The notes under the pieces: generated by a model
Databases searched by the model: none
What the model saw: the letters and a program-made list of their open reading frames with translations, nothing else
What the model was told of the DNA's origin: nothing
Made by a program: the position numbers and the translations under genes
Shown here: piece after piece, positions 1-5,425 of the stretch
Layout of the letters: every line of letters begins with the position of its first letter
Position numbering within the stretch: position 1 is the first letter of the stretch
DNA from: RGIG7450 sp045648785
Lineage (GTDB): Bacteria; Bacillota; Clostridia; RUG12999
Direction of reading: 5' to 3'
Assembly: GCA_045648785.1 (NCBI GenBank)
Contig: JAZROP010000038.1
Span: 1 to 12,887, forward strand
DNA length: 12,887 nt

Positions 1-432
1 GCTTAACTGGTCACTTTCTTTGTCGTGCTTTAATTGATTTGTAATATATTCCTTTATTGCTTTTGTGTTTTTGCCCGCTGTATCTACGTAATATCCCTTG
101 CACCAAAATTCGCGGTTTCGGTATGCAAATTTCATATTACCCCACTTTTGAAATATTAAAAGTGCGCTCTTCCCTTTTAAATATCCCATAAATCCCGAAA
201 CGCTCATTTTGGGAGGGATACTAACTAGCATATGTATATGGTCAGGACACACTTCCCCTTCTACTATCTCTACTCCTTTCCATTCGCAAAGTTTTCTCAA
301 TATTTCTCTTATCTCTAACCGTTTATCTTCGTAAAATACTTTTCGTCTGTACTTAGGCGCAAAAACTATATGGTACTTGCAATTCCATTTTGTATGTGCT
401 AAACTATTTGTACTGATTTCTTCTTTTTTCAT
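1..432 (-). CDS. tnpA: IS200-like Y1 HUH transposase TnpA (3' end cut by window)
   Basis: The minus-strand frame from ATG at 432 stays open to base 1, giving 144 residues; IS200 transposases are about 150 residues, so only a short C-terminus is missing. The N-terminus has the family pattern around TKWNCKYHIVFAPKYRR. The HUH metal-binding motif is HIH at residues 65-67 (CPDHIHMLVSIP). The catalytic tyrosine is expected at Y129 in KEYITNQ, followed by the usual Gln at 133. The protein should cut and rejoin single-stranded ends for peel-and-paste transposition. The start is supported by GGAGG at 441-445 (minus sense), 8 nt upstream, which is itself inside a strong stem-loop. All visible catalytic residues are intact, so the copy may be functional. 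The family call is secure; activity is inferred. Confidence 0.93.
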   Translation of the reverse strand, partial: MKKEEISTNSLAHTKWNCKYHIVFAPKYRRKVFYEDKRLEIREILRKLCEWKGVEIVEGEVCPDHIHMLVSIPPKMSVSGFMGYLKGKSALLIFQKWGNMKFAYRNREFWCKGYYVDTAGKNTKAIKEYITNQLKHDKESDQLS

Positions 433-436
433 GTGT

Positions 437-502
437 AAATCCTCCGTTTGTGTTTAGTTTTGACTGGCAGGTCTCTACTATCTTAACACAAACGGAGGAT
501 TT
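437..502 (-). promoter_or_regulatory. RBS-sequestering stem-loop of tnpA leader
   Basis: A perfect 18-bp inverted repeat pairs 437-454 with 485-502 around a 30-nt loop. The arm next to the gene contains the tnpA Shine-Dalgarno sequence (GGAGG in minus sense, 441-445), so the mRNA hairpin would hide it. In IS200 itself a leader stem-loop is known to block tnpA translation; this is the same arrangement. Two further inner pairs (456/483 and 457/482) follow a mismatch. Confidence 0.8.
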
Positions 503-525
503 TGTTCACCGGTTAACCTCTCTAG

Positions 526-548
526 AACCACGCGACTATCGCGTGGTT
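526..548. repeat. Subterminal palindrome of the IS200-type left end
   Basis: A 10-bp perfect palindrome pairs 526-535 with 539-548 around the 3-nt loop CTA (AACCACGCGA / TCGCGTGGTT). IS200/IS605 transposases recognise imperfect subterminal hairpins in single-stranded ends, so this is a candidate TnpA binding site. It could also act as a weak terminator in + sense because TTTT follows. Confidence 0.5.
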
Positions 549-561
549 TTCGTTATACAAG

Positions 562-596
562 AAACTCGGAACACCTTTTGGTGTGCCGAGTTTTTT
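562..596 (+). terminator. Terminator-like hairpin at IS left end
   Basis: AAACTCGG (562-569) pairs with CCGAGTTT (586-593) and ACACC (571-575) pairs with GGTGT (580-584), with one A/G mismatch and a TTTT loop; a T-run covers 591-596. In + sense it has the form of a rho-independent terminator. The minus side has only a weak T-run. IS200 elements carry a comparable stem-loop that insulates tnpA from outside transcription. Confidence 0.6.
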
Positions 597-771
597 CTGT
601 GTTTAGATGACCTTGAACCGCAATGTGGTTTTCCAAGACAAAGCCTTGGAAAAATAATCCCGGAGGTCGTTGTGGTAGGGGTTCCACCCCCCCGCAACCA
701 AAACCATGTCTATAATATGTGTGCCCGCTATTTTAAGCAATAGCGAATAGGTTTTCCGTGCGGCTTGTACC
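597..771. other. Intergenic stretch with small hairpins, no gene seen
   Basis: No supportable gene lies between the IS hairpins and the next promoter. A 9-bp hairpin with a 7-nt loop pairs 629-637 with 645-653 (TTTTCCAAG / CTTGGAAAA). A G-rich then C-rich stretch at 672-697 can fold in alternative ways (GTGG 672-675 with CCAC 684-687, or GGGG 678-681 with the following C-run). Part of this may still belong to the mobile element or to an older insertion, but nothing here decides that. Confidence 0.4.
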
Positions 772-800
772 TTGCATTTTTTTATATTTAGTGATAAAAT
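772..800 (+). promoter_or_regulatory. Sigma-A promoter for the first diguanylate cyclase gene
   Basis: TTGCAT (772-777) is followed after exactly 17 nt by TAAAAT (795-800), with an extended -10 TG at 792-793. The predicted transcript would start close to 807, about 30 nt before the chosen start codon at 836. This placement is the main reason for rejecting the upstream in-frame ATG at 758, which would lie before the promoter. Confidence 0.7.
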
Positions 801-835
801 GTATACAAAGCTCTAATGTAACGGAGAAATGTGTA

Positions 836-2449
836 ATGAAAAGAAAGATTTTGTTAAAGGATACGAAACACAAATTTAACAAAACATATTCTATGCAATT
901 TCGTATTTTAGCAACAATTATTTTTGCTATGTTCGCAATAACGATTTTTATTGGCGGCATTAGTATTTATGAAGTAGACAGATACGTGCAAAACGAGTCT
1001 AAAAATTTTGTTTCCGTTGTTTGCGATAATGAAGTTGCTCAGATTAACAACGTCTTCGAAGATATGGAGAAATCCGTAAAGGTTATGGAAAGCTACATAA
1101 TGGATTTTTTTACCGAAGAGGTTAGTGTTGAAGATCCGGAATTTCAAGACGAACTTATTAAAAGCGCCGACCGAATGTTTGCCGATGTTGCTAATCACGC
1201 AAGCGGCGCGGTTGCTTATTATTTTAGGTTTGACCCTGAAATTTCCGATAGTAAAATGGGAATATTTTATAGTAAAACAAACGAAAATGATGAATTTGTT
1301 TCTTTTGAGCCAACCGATATTTCACTTTATCCCAAGGATGATACCGAACACGTAGGATGGTTCTGGCAGCCTTATAAAGCAGGAAAACCTGTTTGGATGC
1401 TGCCCTACTACAACCAAAACAATAACATTTATATGATTTCATACGTAGTGCCGATGTATTTTAACGAGAAGTTCATCGGTGTTGTAGGAATAGATTTTGA
1501 TTATACCGTTTTATCAGACAGGGTGCACGGAATTAAGGTTTATGAAAATGGTTTTGCCCATTTAGAGATTGACGGAACCGTTATTCACAACAACGAATCC
1601 ATAGGCGAAAGCATATACGACACAAATAAATATTTGCGCACATCAAAAGAGCTGAAAAACGGAATGACTTTTGTTCTTTCTGCAAGCTATGATGATATTA
1701 GACAAATTCGATATAAAATTTGCTTTGAAATTTTGTTTGTTGTTTTAATACTTTCCACTCTGTTCACTGTCGTAGCTATTATTATTGTCAGAAAAATTGT
1801 AGCACCGCTTAAAAAAATCGCAGATGCATCTGTAAAACTTTCAAACGGAGACTACAACGTACAGTTTGTACATAGTAATATTTCCGAAATACAGCTTTTG
1901 AATAAATCTTTCGAAAACATGGCAACGCGTTTACACGAGAGAGAAAAGGAACTGCATTTTTCGGCAAATTCCGATTCTCTTACAGGACTTAGAAATACCA
2001 CGGCGTATAAAAATTGGGTGGCAGAGTTCGACAAAGAAATCAAAAACGGAAACGTATATTTCGCTGTTGTCGTATTCGACCTGAATAATTTAAAAGAAAC
2101 AAACGATACGTATGGACACGATCTGGGAGATAAATTAATCGCCTGCGCGGCAAAAGTAATTTCGGTTATTTTCAAAAGAAGCCCTGTGTTCAGAATAGGC
2201 GGAGATGAGTTTTTAGTTGTTCTCAGACAAAGCGATTTAGATTCCTGCGAAGAACTGTTTGCGCGATTAGACGAAACCTGTGAAAACACAATTATAGATG
2301 AAAAAGCCAAAATTACAATCAGCATTGCAAGGGGCTTTGCGATGTTCGACCCGGACACTGATTCATGCTTTAATGACGTTTTCAAGCGTGCAGATAATGC
2401 AATGTATGAAAATAAGCGTAAACACAAAAAATCACGGATTAAGCACTAA
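836..2449 (+). CDS. Membrane diguanylate cyclase, dCache-HAMP-GGDEF
   Basis: This 537-residue protein should make c-di-GMP from two GTP in response to an outside ligand. A transmembrane helix at about 21-43 is followed by an extracellular dCache-type sensor (about 45-290) with the typical run GWFWQPYKAGKPVWMLPYY and a PMYFNEKFIGVVGID end strand. A second helix (about 296-318) leads into a HAMP segment (about 319-370), then the cyclase domain from DSLTGLRN. The active-site loop is an intact GGDEF at 455-459 within FRIGGDEFLVVL. The inhibitory RxxD site expected just upstream is missing (FKRS instead), so product inhibition through that site is unlikely. The ATG at 836 has GGAG at 823-826 at a good distance. 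The gene is a single unit between its promoter and the hairpin at 2556-2595. Its N-terminal architecture closely parallels that of the gene at 5426. The natural ligand cannot be read from the sequence. Confidence 0.93.
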   Translation: MKRKILLKDTKHKFNKTYSMQFRILATIIFAMFAITIFIGGISIYEVDRYVQNESKNFVSVVCDNEVAQINNVFEDMEKSVKVMESYIMDFFTEEVSVEDPEFQDELIKSADRMFADVANHASGAVAYYFRFDPEISDSKMGIFYSKTNENDEFVSFEPTDISLYPKDDTEHVGWFWQPYKAGKPVWMLPYYNQNNNIYMISYVVPMYFNEKFIGVVGIDFDYTVLSDRVHGIKVYENGFAHLEIDGTVIHNNESIGESIYDTNKYLRTSKELKNGMTFVLSASYDDIRQIRYKICFEILFVVLILSTLFTVVAIIIVRKIVAPLKKIADASVKLSNGDYNVQFVHSNISEIQLLNKSFENMATRLHEREKELHFSANSDSLTGLRNTTAYKNWVAEFDKEIKNGNVYFAVVVFDLNNLKETNDTYGHDLGDKLIACAAKVISVIFKRSPVFRIGGDEFLVVLRQSDLDSCEELFARLDETCENTIIDEKAKITISIARGFAMFDPDTDSCFNDVFKRADNAMYENKRKHKKSRIKH

Positions 2450-2478
2450 AAAACGCTATCTAAACGCTGTAACTTGCA

Positions 2479-2520
2479 AAAAAATAAAGACCGTCGTAGG
2501 GGTTGTACTGTTAAGGACAC
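2479..2520 (-). repeat. Copy A of a 42-bp dispersed repeat (inverted to copy B at 3531-3572)
   Basis: Aligned in opposite orientation to 3531-3572, 35 of 42 positions match by my hand count, including an A/T-run, TAAAGACC, GTTGTAC and TAAGGA. The copy lies 30 nt after the stop of the cyclase gene, before its terminator hairpin. Unlike copy B it has lost the hairpin-forming arm, so it looks like a degenerate or truncated member. Confidence 0.6.
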
Positions 2521-2555
2521 TTCATAAAAACAGATATTAGAATGATGTATTGCAT

Positions 2556-2595
2556 AATAAAGACGCAACCAAGAGTTCTTGATTGCGTCTTTATT
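2556..2595. terminator. Bidirectional terminator between convergent genes
   Basis: AATAAAGACGCAA (2556-2568) pairs perfectly with 2583-2595; after one C/A mismatch CAAG (2570-2573) pairs with CTTG (2578-2581) around the loop AGTT. The stem sits between the + strand cyclase gene (stop 2449) and the minus-strand gene (stop 2651), as expected for a shared terminator. The stem is rich in A on the left and T on the right, though there is no long pure T-tract. Confidence 0.65.
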
Positions 2596-2650
2596 GATAT
2601 ATAAAAGTTTAATTAAAACTTGTTCTACAATAAAGGTTGCACTTTTAAAA

Positions 2651-3220
2651 TCAATATACAAGCTGATTAGTCCTTTTATTGTAAAGCTTGCCGTTTTCAG
2701 TATATGCATATTTGTTATCTTCAGAACATTCATATTTTGTTTCAACAATATAAATGACATTATCGTTTGCATCCATAAAGTATTCTTTATATGTAAATCT
2801 TTCAAAGGTTTTGATATTTTTTCCAAGTTTAACTGTAAAACTATAAGTAACTGTATCTTCGTTTACAACACCAACACACTCTTCTGCTTCCGTGCAAGAA
2901 ACAACTTCCGGATGCAATGAATCGGGCACTTTAACATAAAACAATACGGGCGCACCGCTTCCGACAAAACCGCCTAAAGAGCTTATCTTTATACCTTCAT
3001 ATTCATCCGGCACAGTAAAGGTCATATTTTCAGTATCTCCATCCCATTCAAACTCACCCGCAAGACAAAATTTTGTAACTTTATTGTAGTAAATATTTAG
3101 ATTATTAATTTTTCCATCTTCCCAAGAACCAAAATATGTTGCCGATAAAACTGTGAATATAATAAAAAATGTGATTAAAATTATTGCAATTGTTGTTAAA
3201 ATTTTAATTGCCTTCTTCAT
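2651..3220 (-). CDS. Small membrane-anchored or secreted protein of unknown function
   Basis: I do not recognise this 189-residue protein. It begins MKKAIKILTTIAIILITFFIIF, a short positive N-terminus then a strongly hydrophobic helix (about 6-28), so it is either anchored outward by one helix or exported; no lipobox cysteine is apparent. The rest is polar, Thr/Val/Tyr-rich and apparently beta-rich (for example ENMTFTVPDEYEGIKISSLG), with three spaced cysteines (C52, C109 and C164 by approximate count). The start at 3220 has AGAGGTG about 8 nt upstream in minus sense and an excellent promoter at 3243-3271. It is divergent from the TIR gene, separated by the hairpin array, and convergent with the cyclase gene. 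A link to either is only positional. Confidence 0.75.
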   Translation of the reverse strand: MKKAIKILTTIAIILITFFIIFTVLSATYFGSWEDGKINNLNIYYNKVTKFCLAGEFEWDGDTENMTFTVPDEYEGIKISSLGGFVGSGAPVLFYVKVPDSLHPEVVSCTEAEECVGVVNEDTVTYSFTVKLGKNIKTFERFTYKEYFMDANDNVIYIVETKYECSEDNKYAYTENGKLYNKRTNQLVY

Positions 3221-3242
3221 CTTTCATCACCTCTTTTATATA

Positions 3243-3271
3243 ATTATAACATTTGACCAAGTATTAGTCAA
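3243..3271 (-). promoter_or_regulatory. Sigma-A promoter for the small membrane protein gene
   Basis: In minus sense TTGACT (3271-3266) is followed after 17 nt by TATAAT (3248-3243), with TG one base before the -10 (extended -10). The start codon at 3220 lies 22 nt past the -10, leaving a leader of about 15 nt that just holds the ribosome binding site. Confidence 0.8.
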
Positions 3272-3352
3272 CGATAAACCACTTCATTTGTTTTTCACTT
3301 TTACCTCATCTGTGGTGGTGAGTAAGTGCGCATTTATCTTTTCAGTTAGTTT

Positions 3353-3552
3353 AGTGTTATTCTGCCTTGCGACAGAGTGATATTATTGTCCTCAGACAAT
3401 AGTGTTATTGAATCCTGCGGATTCAGTGTTATTTTATTCGCCACAAACTCGCGAAGCGAATAACACTGTGCGAAGCACAATAAAACTGCAAAGCAATAAA
3501 ACTCGCCGTATGGCGAATAAAACTGGCGTTGTATCCTTACGGGTACAACGCC
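3353..3552. repeat. Symmetric array of eight short hairpins with a 9-nt spacer that flips orientation
   Basis: Spacer AGTGTTATT occurs at 3353, 3376 (variant AGTGATATT), 3401 and 3425. Its reverse complement AATAACACT, or AATAAAACT, occurs at 3459, 3479, 3495 and 3516. Between and after the spacers lie small hairpins of different sequence: 3362-3375 (imperfect), 3385-3400 (ATTGTC/GACAAT), 3410-3424 (GAATCC/GGATTC), a central one 3434-3463 (TTATTCGC/GCGAATAA, 14-nt loop), 3467-3479 (TGTGC/GCACA), 3487-3495 (TGC/GCA), 3504-3515 (CGCC/GGCG) and 3525-3552 (9-bp stem GGCGTTGTA/TACAACGCC). Four spacers read one way and four the other about the central hairpin. It lies between two divergent promoters, outside both predicted transcripts. 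I know of no named family with this layout. Confidence 0.85.
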
Positions 3553-3572
3553 TATGATGGTCTTTATTTTTT
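3531..3572 (+). repeat. Copy B of the 42-bp dispersed repeat
   Basis: This is the inverted partner of 2479-2520, with 35 of 42 positions matching. It begins inside the last hairpin of the array and ends in a T-run (3567-3572), so the conserved module is the array end plus its flank. The T-run is 14 nt beyond the hairpin, too far for a normal rho-independent terminator. Confidence 0.6.
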
Positions 3573-3582
3573 GTGCCGTTTC

Positions 3583-3611
3583 TTGCATTTTGGAGTGTTT
3601 AGGTGTATAAT
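3583..3611 (+). promoter_or_regulatory. Sigma-A promoter for the TIR-Sel1 gene
   Basis: TTGCAT (3583-3588) and a consensus TATAAT (3606-3611) are separated by exactly 17 nt. The transcript would begin near 3618 and carry GGGAGGAG at 3631-3638 before the TTG start. The promoter starts only 11 nt after repeat copy B, so the hairpin array ends immediately upstream of the -35 box. Confidence 0.8.
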
Positions 3612-3644
3612 GTCTTATGTTTTCAAACAAGGGAGGAGTAATTT

Positions 3645-5228
3645 TTGTCTAAAGATATTTTTATTTCCTATAGAAACGACGGTTGCGGAAATCAGTTTGC
3701 CCACAGATTGGCAAGCGACCTGACGGATCTTGGTTACAGCGTTTATTTTAATCCTAACGAGCAACACAGCAACTGCTTTCCGGACAGACTTAAAAACGCA
3801 GTGAAGGAATGCAAGGATTTTATTTTGGTTCTGTCCCCTGCTTCCATAGAACGATTGAAACAAAACGATGAGGTTGACTGGGTCAGAGAAGAACTTCTGA
3901 CCGCAAAAGAAAACAGCAAACACATTATACCTGTTTTGGTGGATGGCGCCGTAATGCCCTCCAGACCTGAAGATATGCCCGAAAGTCTTAGTTTTCTGCC
4001 TTACGTAGACGCTATAAAACTACCCGACGAATATAAGGATTCACCTTTCACAAACTTACTTTTGGGTCTTAACTCCAAACAGGACGGCAAGGATAAATAT
4101 AAGGATGCTTTTAACAGCAACCCGGATTACCGAGTAAACGAGATTTTCAGCCGTTTATCAGACGAAGCCTCGGCGGGTAACATAGAGGCAATGTATGAGC
4201 TTGCAATGATGCACTACTACGGCGTAACGTCTGCTCAGGGTCAATCGAACTGGGATTATGAGCAGGCCGTTTACTGGCTCCGTCTGGTATCGGAGGCCGA
4301 CCACCCTCTTTGCCACGAAGCAGAGAATATTTTAGCCCGTATGTATTATAACGGCACTGTTCCAACCGAAGCTCAATCCTATGAAAAGGCAATGGAATAC
4401 ATAGAGCGCGCCGCGCCATACAGCGAATACGCACGTTCCCAAAAAGCCTATCACCTGAGAGAAGGTATCGGATGCGAATTCGATTTTGAAAAGTATCTGG
4501 ATTTTCTTAAAGAGGGATTTGACACCGGCGATAATATGAGGGCCGTAGGGCTTGCAAACTTCTATATCAAATATGGCAAATACGATGAAGCTATGAAGGT
4601 TTACGATTCAATAGAGAATCTGACCCCCGACATAAACTACCAGATAGGTATACTTTACCGTAACGGTGTTCTCACAAACCCGCCAAAGCCTGATTTTATG
4701 CAGGCCGCCTACTACCTTCGCAATGCGGCTGACGAAAACCATATTATGGCCGCCTATGAGTATGGTATGCTGTGCTTCCGTCCTACAGGCCGATTCCGCA
4801 AGGATTTCCGCAGCGCTGAAAAATACCTTAAGATAGCGGCAGACGGAGGCCTTGCCGACGCGCAATACGTTTTGGGCTTTATGTATAAATCCGGTCACGT
4901 TACCAGGGATTTGCCCAAGGCGGTAGAATATTTCGAAAAAGCAAGAGCTCAGGGTCATTCTTTCTCCGCAATGGAGCTGGTCTCGGTATATCAACAGCCC
5001 GAGGTTCAAAACTATCAACGCGCATTTGAGTGCGCTACCATGGCTGCAGAACACGGCCTTGGAGAGGGCGAATTTCATTTAGCTAACCTGCTGTTTTTGG
5101 GTCGTGGCTGCGAATCTAACATTAACAAAGCCTACGAACTTTACGGTCGCGCTTATTCACACGGAATTCATTATGCATCCACAATGATTGCTCGTATTGA
5201 CAAGCTAAAAAAAGAAAAACATATATAA
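3645..5228 (+). CDS. TIR domain protein with Sel1-like repeats
   Basis: The 527-residue product has an N-terminal TIR domain (about 1-140) and a long helical Sel1-like repeat region (about 165-520). The TIR domain opens with the box-1 strand SKDIFISYR and contains W79 and E83 in DWVREEL, a WxxxE motif; the glutamate is in the position of the catalytic residue of NAD-cleaving TIR domains. The repeats show the family pattern of A.YELAMMHYYG, A.NILARMYYNG, ADAQYVLGFMYKSG and EGEFHLANLLFLGRG. Sel1 repeats bind proteins. No transmembrane helix is seen. Start is TTG at 3645, chosen because GGGAGGAG ends 6 nt before it and box 1 follows at once. The gene has its own promoter and terminator. NADase or immune function is an inference from the family; a signalling adaptor is the alternative. 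Confidence 0.92.
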   Translation: MSKDIFISYRNDGCGNQFAHRLASDLTDLGYSVYFNPNEQHSNCFPDRLKNAVKECKDFILVLSPASIERLKQNDEVDWVREELLTAKENSKHIIPVLVDGAVMPSRPEDMPESLSFLPYVDAIKLPDEYKDSPFTNLLLGLNSKQDGKDKYKDAFNSNPDYRVNEIFSRLSDEASAGNIEAMYELAMMHYYGVTSAQGQSNWDYEQAVYWLRLVSEADHPLCHEAENILARMYYNGTVPTEAQSYEKAMEYIERAAPYSEYARSQKAYHLREGIGCEFDFEKYLDFLKEGFDTGDNMRAVGLANFYIKYGKYDEAMKVYDSIENLTPDINYQIGILYRNGVLTNPPKPDFMQAAYYLRNAADENHIMAAYEYGMLCFRPTGRFRKDFRSAEKYLKIAADGGLADAQYVLGFMYKSGHVTRDLPKAVEYFEKARAQGHSFSAMELVSVYQQPEVQNYQRAFECATMAAEHGLGEGEFHLANLLFLGRGCESNINKAYELYGRAYSHGIHYASTMIARIDKLKKEKHI

Positions 5229-5287
5229 TCGCAATAAAGGTCTCCATAATACATGGAAAAATTATAAAAATTATTGATATTCACCAG

Positions 5288-5338
5288 AAAAAACAGAAAA
5301 GACGTTTTGACTGTAATCAGGCGTCTTTTCTGTTTTTT
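5288..5338 (+). terminator. Strong rho-independent terminator after the TIR-Sel1 gene
   Basis: A perfect 17-bp stem pairs 5288-5304 with 5322-5338 around a 17-nt loop. It begins with six A and ends with six T, so it could stop transcription in both directions. The TIR-Sel1 stop codon lies 60 nt upstream, and the next promoter follows directly. Confidence 0.88.
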
Positions 5339-5357
5339 GACATTTATCGGTTAAGTG

Positions 5358-5386
5358 TTGCTATATATTACAGTTTATGCTATAAT
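5358..5386 (+). promoter_or_regulatory. Sigma-A promoter for the large GGDEF-EAL gene
   Basis: TTGCTA (5358-5363), a 17-nt spacer and a consensus TATAAT (5381-5386) with an extended -10 TG at 5378-5379. AGGTGG at 5413-5418 then precedes the ATG at 5426. A TTGACA at 5337-5342 overlaps the terminator stem and has no -10 at a usable distance. Confidence 0.78.
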
Positions 5387-5425
5387 AAAGTGGAATAAAT
5401 ATATTTACGCATAGGTGGTGCAAAT

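Larger units (their letters stand above)
1..600 (-). mobile_element. IS200-type (IS200/IS605 family) element, left-end part
   Basis: The segment combines a Y1 HUH transposase gene on the minus strand with the upstream features typical of IS200 left ends: a stem-loop covering the tnpA ribosome binding site (437-502), a GC-rich palindrome (526-548) and a terminator-like hairpin (562-593). IS200-type elements encode only tnpA, have no terminal inverted repeats and make no target duplication, so the outer boundary near 600 cannot be fixed from sequence alone. The right end lies beyond base 1. No tnpB is visible in the window. Confidence 0.75.

Noticed and set aside
450..743. Plus-strand 97-codon open frame over the IS left end
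   Set aside because: It is antisense to the leader hairpin, passes through palindromes and a terminator hairpin, has no ribosome binding site and resembles no known protein.
758..835. Upstream ATG at 758 as start of the first cyclase gene
   Set aside because: It lies before the -35/-10 at 772-800 and has no ribosome binding site; ATG 836 has GGAG at a proper distance and directly precedes a basic N-terminus and the first helix.
3353..3552. CRISPR array
   Set aside because: The repeated unit is only 9 nt, flips orientation half way, and what lies between is self-complementary hairpins rather than unique spacers; no cas gene is nearby.
3525..3572. Last hairpin of the array plus T-run as a rho-independent terminator
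   Set aside because: The T-run begins 14 nt after the stem, and no gene reads into it on the plus strand.
3346..3630. Minus-strand 94-codon open frame across the hairpin array
   Set aside because: The frame is a by-product of the repeat (recurring ITL-type peptides), has no ribosome binding site and runs through the TIR promoter.
4147..4434. Minus-strand open frame inside the TIR-Sel1 gene
   Set aside because: It is a shadow of the Sel1 repeat coding region, without start signals.
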